From Cheilinus undulatus (Eukaryota > Chordata > Actinopteri > Labriformes > Labridae), in NCBI RefSeq assembly GCF_018320785.1, contig NC_054873.1:30904196-30968195 (forward strand): a stretch of 64,000 nucleotides of DNA. Direction: 5' to 3'. The stretch's first letter is position 1, and each line of letters begins with the position of its first letter. This document shows positions 45,644 to 64,000 of this stretch, piece after piece. The translations under genes and the position numbers were made by a program. The notes under the pieces were generated by a model that searched no databases, was not told the origin of the DNA, and saw only the letters and a program-made list of their open reading frames with translations.

Positions 45644-47287
45644 TTTATTTTCTTTTATTACTGAGAAGAGCATTTAAGCTGAAAAGCTCCCTGAAGTCTG
45701 GAGTGAGCAGTTCAAAACAACAAACTTGGATTGTTTTTCATAAAATCAGGAGTATGGCATTGAAAATAGTACAAAGCAACAGTTTTTAAAAGCAAATAAT
45801 TCAAATAGCAGAGGGCTTACAGAAAGGATGTGTAAAATAAAAGTACCAATTTTAAGTGGGAAGTATTAAGTGGTCAAATTAAATTGAACATGTTTTAGCA
45901 GACACATATTATTTTAATTTTTTTGCAAATGTTAGTAAAGCTGCAGTCTGATATAAAAGTGCAGGCTGATGGATCTTACTGATTCACTGTACAGCCCAGA
46001 AAAGTGCACTTGGAGTAGGAAAGCTACTGGGCTTCACCATCAGGCCATAAAGACACATACAGACACTTACTTGGTACTTTGAGATGCACTTTTAGCCGTT
46101 GGTTGGTATAATATTCAGCTAGCCTAGTCTCAGGTTCAAAATAAATAAGGAAACTGGAGGGAGAAGCTTTGCAAGTGTAAAGCCAGGCAAACGTTAAGGT
46201 CAGCCATTGAAACAAACAACAAATGCAATACATTTCAAAGGTAAGAGAAGCTATTGTTTCAGACCATAAATATATAAGCACATAAACTGTCAAGTTTTGA
46301 TTAAATCCAGCTTATCAGTATGTATAGGTTAAGTTATTCTATTGCATTACAATACATCTTTCCAGCTTACATAACATTATGAAAGGATGTTTGATGCAAA
46401 GCATACAGCTGTAAAAGTTATCGCCTAAGTTCAAAGAGCAGAAACGTATCAGTTCAACCAAAACTGACTGCTGTAGCTACTCAGGTTGATAAGACAGCAA
46501 ATCCTCTCTTGCCAATGGTTAGAAAAACTGCCCATTGTAAATCTCACACAGAATTTCTACTCAACAAATTAATAAAATGGACGCAACATCTTAAGTTTTT
46601 GTTACACACAAAAATACTGAAATGTGTAAAAGTAAAACACCTGAGATGCTGCCCTTTTTAAAAAAAAAATTACGGATCTCTTAAGAAAAAAGTCAAAGAA
46701 AGAAAATGAAGAGCAATAAAACACAATGTTAGGATATTTGTTGATTGTAATGTGATTAGATCTAAATAAAATGCAGCATGCAGTTCAATATGTTGGGCAC
46801 TAAAATTTGTGTAATACTATATAGTAGAATACATTGGACACCTTTATCTTCTTCAAGCACTACCAAGTACAGACATGGTTTTAGAATCAGAGGCACGTAC
46901 AGTTTGCTCCTTTATAAGTGGTATGAAAGATCATTCCTTCTCTCCTGCAGGGAATAAATAAATAAATAATACAATTTTAATGTGACCTGTTATCATGCTG
47001 CGCTGGAGGAGTAAGGTCATACTGAGGTGAGGCGATAAGGGTGACTGAGGAGGCCTTTGAAAGTGCTCGTACAGAAACGAGAGCACAGGTGTGCGAGGTG
47101 AGGGTGACATAACTAGCTCCGTTAGACAGTAAAACTGGATGTTTCTGAAAAAGATACAGATAGGACAGTGACTCTTAAGGTCATATGCTATCATGATAGC
47201 AACACTGTCAGTGAAGGACAGAGGTGATTCGTGTTTCATGATGTTTCTATGCATTGTGTTGTGGGAGGAGGTTCAAAGCAAGCTGCA
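45644..47287 (-). other. fbxo31: Probable 3' UTR region of fbxo31
   Basis: Sequence downstream of the fbxo31 stop on the minus strand has no coding signal. AATAAA signals on the minus strand (tttatt at 45644-45649 and 45654-45659) would end a 3' UTR of about 1.6 kb. Poly(A) site choice cannot be decided from sequence alone. Confidence 0.35.
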
Positions 47288-56895
<9,608 letters not shown>

Positions 56896-56899
56896 CCGT

Positions 56900-59379
56900 T
56901 GTCACCAAACAGGCAACATTACATCACTAAAACACATCTATCAGCTGCAGTAGGCTCATCTCCTCCAGTCCCCGCGAGCATGGGCAGACCGCTGCCTCTG
57001 ACGTCACAGTGGCTTACGTACAGAACGTAACAACTTTATTCCCATATGGTTTTCTTTCTACAATCATTCACTAGTATTAAATGTTTGTGACTGTGTAAAG
57101 GCAACCCAGGATATTAATCTTTATTATTAAAAATGGCTGTCACTTTAGTTAGCAGCTTCATTCAGTGGTATAAATGGACTGAATGTAAAACTCGCTTTTC
57201 CCCAGGTCATTCGAAGTACCCAACATTCATGCACAGCCATGCGAATGACAAAGGTATATTTTATCAGACTAATTGTTGGTAGAAATAACAAAAGTAAAAA
57301 TAAAAAAACAAGTCATTTCTTTGTTTTTATAACTTTTGAACAAAACCAACAAGTACACTAACTATTTAATTTATTTTGGAGGCAAAACCAGAAACAAGAT
57401 TTAAGCCCGTTCATTAAATTGTCTGTTTCTACCAATAAATAAAAAACTAATTTACGTGGTGGGTGGGCCTTCGGTGGCCCCTTGCTTCTGATTGGCTAGT
57501 GTGCGCCATCAATCGTGTGTCCTCTTCAAAATTAAGGTGCTAGAGTGCAATGTCTTCAAAATAATACACGTGCGCATTCGTATGCCTACATTAGGTCATT
57601 TGAAAGGAGCTGGGTAGTTCCCCCCAAGAGTACCTTGATGCAGACAGGACGGCCGACATACATCCAGTCCATACCGGAAGTCCCAACCGGAAGTCCGTAC
57701 GTCTAAGGTAAGGCTTAGGCATTAAAACCTGAGTGGTTAGGTTCAGGGTAAGGCAGTGGAGAAGGTGATATATTTGAGATCCAGCACCAAGGGTTAGGCT
57801 TAGGCGTGAAAAAGACTGACAAACACTGGCAGCTGAGTCCAACACGAAGAAGAAACTTCCGCTTGGGACTTCTGGCATGGATTGGATGTATAGCGATGCC
57901 CATGTCGGCCATCTTGACTGCAGTTGGGTCCCTCTCGGTAGTGGGCTTTTCCAGCACTTGGTATTGGATCAGTCCGTAAACATCTGCAGGCAGATGCTAC
58001 TTCAGGCTTCTGACATGCGTCATGCGGGCGCCATGTTGAAGAGGTGCAGGTGCGGCTGACAAAGAATGTAAACCTATGACTGCGGAATGTCTATCCACTA
58101 TTGAAATACTAGTAATTCACTGAAAAATAAATCTATTTTAAGCCGTTTGTTTTGTCGCAAACACCAGACATACACTTATAAATCAGGTTACTTGAAACTA
58201 CAGACAAAGTAAGTTTTCATACCGAAATTTATTTTATATTAGATTCGGGATTCTCTGTAGAACACACAGCAATATATTGATTATACACTATAGGACAGGT
58301 TGTTATTAATCACGCTTGGAAAATTACATTTACTTTAATTGCTATAATCGACTGCCTTTTGTGAACTTACATATTTGAGGTATTTGAAATCCGTAATTTC
58401 ACTTTTATTTTGTGTATTTGGGGATATTAATTGTACTTTATAATTTTTTTTAAAAGCAATAAGCACTAACTTAAAAAACAAAAGAGGAGGAGTGGTATTT
58501 TACTGGCAATATTTCACCAAAGGGCACAGTGTATGGAAATTGGAAATTCAGGCGAAGCTACACCTGCTGACTTGTTAGTACCACTGTGATGAATAAAAAA
58601 GATTATAGGAGTTTCATAAAAGGCCATTTTCGACATTTTGTTGGCTCTGAAACATCAAAAAGTCTGCTAAATAGACCAAAATACAGACATTATGACAAAA
58701 GTTGTCGTCAAGAGATGAGTACATGACAACTGGAGACCTTAGCAGTACAAATATGACATTTAACGACGACAATAGTGGATAAATCGTTAAGATATTTATA
58801 TATACAAATAGTTTAATACCATTGAGCCAAGATATAATAATTCTAACATGAAAATATCTTCGTGTCTATGTTGGCAACAGGAAAAAAATGCTTTACCTTT
58901 AGGGGCGTGCTTTGTGATTGAGGTTGCCAGATAAGTAAAAACGAGATTTCTGTTAACTGTTTCAAAAGGGAATAAGACGCATTGAAAATTTTCCCATGTG
59001 TATGATACAATTCCGCTACTTGTGCTACACACTTCAAACCTTTAAATTCGACGCCGTAAGGATTAATCATATAATGTTATTTTGCGGCATTTTGGGTCTA
59101 AAGAGGCAACCGAAAAAGCAAAACAGGAAGTGCCCACTGGCGGGAATTACATTCGACATTATGAAAGCGTCACGAACAATACCGATGACTTGACTTTACT
59201 CACAAGTTCGGTTAAGATAAATTCGGGGACAAACTTAAAATTTTGCCGACGACAAACCATTGAAAAGAAAAGGTAGAGTGTCCATCTCTGCATGCTGTTT
59301 ATCAAATGTGACGTTTATGGAATAAACATACTGAGCGTTCTCACTAGTCCTGCTTTTCACAGCACGTTTATCTCCACAG
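56900..59379. promoter_or_regulatory. Head-to-head intergenic region of fbxo31 and fanci
   Basis: About 2.5 kb separates the two start codons, so both promoters should lie here. I see no clear TATA box. 56900-57030 is G+C-rich and probably holds the fbxo31 5' UTR and promoter. A repeat-like block at 57595-58060 has words such as gggttaggcttaggc and ccaaccggaagtccg. The fanci 5' UTR is split: the coding exon begins after ctccacag at 59379, so a noncoding first exon must lie upstream, perhaps ending at the donor near 59273 (aaaag/gtagag). Confidence 0.5.
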
Positions 59380-59386
59380 GTAAATT

Positions 59387-62300
59387 ATGAGGGCGGAAAT
59401 AGAGAAAATAGTTAGCCTGTCGGATGGAGACAGTACAGCTGAACTTCAGAAATACCTGACCTCTCTTACAAATGACCAGGTATAGTAATTCTGTCAGCTC
59501 GACTTCCGTCATGAGGCTACTGTTGCTTTGTCAGACTTATTGTTTATATCTGCTTTCCAGCTGATCACCGTCATTACCAACTGTGCACTAAAGGGGAAGA
59601 AGGTCGGCTCTATGATAAAAGGCATATTTAAAGGTTAGTCCACTAAGAAAGAGCTTCTCTGCCCTGACAGTCATGTAGGGTGTAGCAGAAGTGAACTGTG
59701 TGCTTGTTCATGTAGGCTCACCCTCCAACTCCACTGAGGGATCAAACCGCAGACTCCTTGTTTATCAGCACTGCATCCCTCTGTGTGAATCTGGGGATCT
59801 TCAGACTGAGGTGGCAGCTGACATCATTGGACTACTGATGCTGGAGGTAAAAATTAAAACTGTCAATTTTTCTTTTTTCAGTTTACTCATTTATTTAACC
59901 CTCAGTATGTGATGGGTGAAGTGATAAAAATGCATTTTAATGAAAAAATGAAGTGATAAATTGTTAGTAGAATCAATTAATCTGAGGTTGATTTGGGGAA
60001 AATTGGGACAATTGGATGAAAATAATGGCAAATTTTATCATTTATTGATTGTTTTACATTCACATTTTTATGTGTCATTTAAGGAAAGGGGACTCAAAGG
60101 TTGTTGAAGTCACAAAAATGGCATGTTAATGATAAAAAATATTTTTGTTCGTTCATTTCAATTTATATGCCTTTTTACAACCTCAAAACAATCCATGATT
60201 TATCCCCTCTTATTTACTTAAAATGCATTATTCAGTTCACATGAGTTTTTATCACCTCCACTTTTATGATTAAATGCTTACTACTTCCATCCTTCATATA
60301 AATAAGCCCTATTAACTGACGTGTCTACTCCTAGTGTACTACTTTGTCTTTTCAATGTTGCACACAGACTCATACACTTCCAGGACCCTGCCTTGCACAG
60401 CTGGCGTCCCTTTTCGTTGAAGCCATTAAGATGGGAAAAATGGGCAGTGGGAAATCTCTGGAGCTCTTTCCTACTGTGCTGACTGCCCTTTCAGCATGTG
60501 AAGCCTTGTCTTATGGCAAAGGTAAGTGCAATGCCTCACTTCCTGTTTTATTTTAAGTCACATCAAAAATCATTTGCATCTCTGAGATGCAAACTGTGTG
60601 GATGAATATGAAACTGTGTCTCTTGATGGTGCCTATTATTTTATTTAAAAAAAAAACTTTAGGTGAACTCAATGGTGAGGAATACAAGAAACAGCTGATC
60701 AACAGCCTCTGCTCTAGCAGGTCAGAACTCAAAAGATATCAAACTCTACATGTGCTATTTTAAGGAAGAGGTGTTTTTTTCACTGGCTTTTTTCCTAATG
60801 ACAGAATATCTTTTCTCCAAACTTTTTAGCTCAAACTAATAGATATGGATCAATGAAATAAGGATGCTTTCTTGTTTTTCTTTCTTCAGATGGGACCCGC
60901 AATGTGTCATTCACCTCACAACAATGTTCAGGTAGAACCTTAGGCCATGTCCTTAGAAACTGTTCATTTTTATGCAGAATACTGCATTAAAGACCTTTCA
61001 TTAACTTTTTTATTGTATTTTTTTGGTACTGATTTACAATCATATCACCATGTTAGCTTCGTTTTGTCAGGACATGCAGCATTATTCAGTAATTTTTATG
61101 TATGCTTCTTTGTAGGGATGTCCCCTTATCAACAGAGGAGCTTCAGTTTGTTGTAGAGAAAGTCCTGAGGATGTTTACTAAGCTGGATCTGCAGGAGGTC
61201 CCTCCATTGGTCTACCAGCTGCTGCTTTTATCTGCTAAGGTAACTGTATATGTGTGCGAGAAATAGCATAGTTCACTTTAGCAACAAGTCATCATGTAAT
61301 CCATTTTCTTTGAGTATCTAAATGCATGCGCCTCACTTCTGTGTCTGTTAGGGATGTAAGAAACAGATCCTGGATGGAATAATCAATTATTTTAAGGAGC
61401 AAGATGCACGTCAGGAGGAAGAGCAGAAACACGGAGAGTGAGCGGCTTCTACTCTAAGATACTGTATCAAATTTAAATTTGATATTTCCAACTTTCTACT
61501 CAGTGATTGTTTTTTTATTTATTTATTTATTTTTTATCAGGAGCTTAGATCTTGAGGTTCAGTCCATCCCACAAGACCAGTTAAGGCATGTAGAGGGCAC
61601 TGCTATCCTCCACATCGTATTTGCTGTACGGCTTGATCACGAACTTGGGAGAGAATTTCTTAAAAGCATTAAGGTTACTTAGAATTTATTTATTCGTTAT
61701 TTACATACTATTTTTGATATTTATGATGTTAAGTTTATCATAAATTATGAATCACATTTCTACAGACATCATATGGGGACCTGTGCCCGTTCAGTGTTGC
61801 CCTGCTGCTTTCAGTGGCACGAATCCAGCGTTATGAAGAACAGGTGAGAAATCTATTTAGTTTTCCCCATGCTATTTTTAAGTCTTACTTTTTGTACTCC
61901 TTTCCTTGTACTTGATTCTCTTCTTTCACCTGGTTTTGGCAGGTGTTTGACCTTTTGAAGGGTGCTGTCATCAAGAGCTTTAAGGATGAGCAACTGCAGC
62001 AGGGATCAAAGTTCCTGCAGGACCTCCTGCCTGTACACTGCAGTGTGGCTCAGATGATACAGGATACAGTCAAGAACAGGTTGGAGACACTTCATTACTA
62101 GAAACATACTACAATTGTTTTGGTCAGATACACTTAAAACATAAGAGGGATTATTCTGATTACTATGTAAATTTAGAATGTAATTAAGATAAAAAGCTTC
62201 CAATTGATTCGCAATTTTGAACATGATGTCAAAGTTTCAAATGTAAAATGAATCGTTCTTTTGATTAAACCTTCTTTTAAATGAAGACCAAAGTCAATAT

Positions 62301-63709
62301 ACATGACTATGCCTTCTTATGTCTTGATATTCTTCCCATGTCTTCTCCACCTGCTCAGTGTGTTTGGTTGGGACCATGTGACCCAGGGTCTAGTGCAGCT
62401 GGGCTTCTTCCTCATGGATAACTTTGGACCCAAACCTGGACCTTTTGGAAAGACCACAGAAGGCTCTGCTTCCATAGCCCGGACCCCCGCTCAACAGGCA
62501 TGTAAGCTTGGTGGACAGGTGCTCCTGCAGGGCTTCAAGGTAACATGTGGTGTTTATTCTATAGAAGTATCACAATGTGTATGCATTAATCATCCAGTAC
62601 ATGTTTAAATTCAGTTTTTCTTGCTGTGTGATGTGTGTTCCTCCCGCGACAGATGCACGAGCCAATCAGAGGAGAGATACTGGAGCAAGTCTTGAATCGA
62701 TTGGTTACAAAGACAGCCTCTCCTGTTAGCCATTACTTAGGTAACACTCCCTCAGAGATATAATACACAGATGTATTATTACCTTAATAAGTACATTTTA
62801 ACTTTTGTTTTTCTTTTCTGTGTCCCTGCCTTCAGACCTTTTCACTGACATTGTCATCTCTGCTCCCATGATCCTCCTGGAGTCATCCTCAAAAGTGACA
62901 GAGACGTTTGACCACCTGTCCTACCTGCCGCTGGCCACAGTTCAGGGTCTCCTTAAAGCAGTTCAGGTACCTAAAAACACAGACATATACACTCACTGTA
63001 GAGGGCTTTCAGAACTCATAGGTCCTGTGATAAGGGTCTGAAGATGCTTTTCATACCAGACTTAAAACTAAGGAGACTGCATTCAAGGCTGTGGTTTAGA
63101 AGCTGTCTCCAAACCAAACTGAGAGCTCTGAACTCTTTGTACATTTTTTCAAAATTCAGTTGAACACACAGTTGTTTCAACTTGCTTTTGTTTAACCTGC
63201 CTCAGTCTACCTTTCTGTAATTTTCTTTTTTATTGTGTTGCCTTTTGTGATCTTTTATCGTGAGTGCTTTATGACATCTCTTCTTAAAATGTGCAATATA
63301 AATCAACTTTTCTTACCCTCTACGTACTTACTTAGATGTTGTTTTTCCTTATTTAATCCCCAGCCCCTGCTTAAGGTCAGCATGTCCTTGAAAGATGCTT
63401 TGATTCTTGTTCTCCGTAAGGCCATGTTCTCCAGGTGAGTGCTGCTTTGCTCTTAATTAGATTAAGATATCTGCTGAGTTACTGGGTCATGATTTCTTTT
63501 GCACATTTGATGATTTTTACAGTCATTACTAAGGAAGGTATATCAGATATTCAACAAAGGTCTTGAAATGCTCTTCCTCCATACTCTTTACTAGTCAGCT
63601 GGATGGCAGGAAGTCTGCAGTGACTGGCTTTTTGTTGCTGTTGAAGAACTTCAAAGTGTTGGGCAGTCTGGCCTCCAGCCAGTGCAGCCAGGCAATTTCC
63701 TCTAGCCAG
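59387..63709 (+). CDS. fanci: Fanconi anaemia group I protein, N-terminal part (runs off window)
   Basis: FANCI pairs with FANCD2; the monoubiquitinated pair clamps DNA for interstrand crosslink repair. Coding exons seen: 59387-59479, 59561-59633, 59716-59846, 60368-60521, 60663-60720, 60890-60931, 61116-61239, 61352-61437, 61541-61673, 61766-61843, 61943-62079, 62359-62539, 62653-62740, 62836-62966, 63364-63434, 63595-63709. Sites are GT/AG and phases agree; the sum is 1695 nt, 565 codons of a protein of about 1300. Recognisable segments include [89 protein letters not shown] and [20 protein letters not shown], all in the FANCI order. Lys533 in DGRKSAVTG should correspond to the human monoubiquitination site (K523, alignment from memory). 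The helical-repeat protein has no signal peptide. The last donor (63710) is followed by intron to the window end. Confidence 0.96.
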
Positions 63710-64000
63710 GTATGGTTCCACTTACAATTTGTGGTCTTTGCAGTAATTTTTTAATGTTGCCTGCAGCATTCACTCATCAGCTCTCTGTGACTTCCTGCAG
63801 ACATTTTACATGGGGGCTGGCTGTAAAATTCTGCAGAAAGTCAGTGTGAAATTTCTGGATTTACACTTGGATCCCAACCCCCAAATTTTGGGAATTTTTC
63901 AGGAGTGCATACACATTTTCAAGGAGCTTTGGTTTAGCTTTCTTGCTGCTTGGTTCTGTAGACTGTATCAATGATGTACAGATTCCTGTTAATATATACA

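Noticed and set aside
57133-57205. Short ORF starting ATGGCTGTCAC with a following ccccag/gt
   Set aside because: Only 24 codons, no matching downstream exon and no recognisable protein; chance is the simplest reading.
57710-57800. Telomere-like ttaggg words
   Set aside because: Only irregular variants (gttaggctta, ttaggttcaggg) occur, without a tandem TTAGGG array.
63800-63960. Segment after tcctgcag as another fanci exon
   Set aside because: The frame after the acceptor-like site does not resemble the FANCI sequence expected after SSSQ and has no clear donor; left as intron.

Overview
The window looks like nuclear DNA of a teleost fish. It holds intron-rich vertebrate genes with GT/AG splice sites, and the intergenic and intronic DNA is dominated by fish-type transposons: Tc1/mariner, hAT, PIF-like MITEs, and L1- and L2-type LINEs. 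I saw no prokaryotic features, tRNA, rRNA or CRISPR array. All family assignments are from memory and by eye; no search was run.

Layout. 1-3410: a decayed L1-type LINE (+) with a 266-bp MITE inside its 3' part, next to an unrecognised minus-strand cysteine-motif ORF. 4800-44480: two tandem carboxylesterase (CES2-like) units. Copy A (5014-21715, 12 exons, 557 aa) is complete, with signal peptide, catalytic triad and a C-terminal HSEL ER-retention motif. Copy B (exons 2-12, 26861-43324) is intact in every visible exon and splice site but has no recognisable first exon. The duplicated block is about 10445-25164 (A) and 26408-44479 (B), so the breakpoint lies inside intron 1 and exon 1 was left out. 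The introns are loaded with nested transposons, and several insertions are present in one copy with a clean empty site in the other.

45600-57000: fbxo31 on the minus strand, ten coding exons, 584 aa (555 aa if an in-frame 87-nt cassette exon is skipped). Its 3' end faces ces copy B. 59387-end: the first 16 coding exons of fanci on the plus strand, running off the window. fbxo31 and fanci are head to head, about 2.5 kb apart.

How they work together: the esterases are ER-lumenal hydrolases. FBXO31 (SCF ubiquitin ligase substrate receptor) and FANCI (Fanconi anaemia DNA crosslink repair) both act in DNA-damage responses, but their adjacency may be chance. The most interesting signal is the esterase pair: A/B differences concentrate in codons around the active site (Cys loop, oxyanion hole, nucleophile elbow) while neighbouring intron sequence is nearly identical, and the two bodies may share one first exon.
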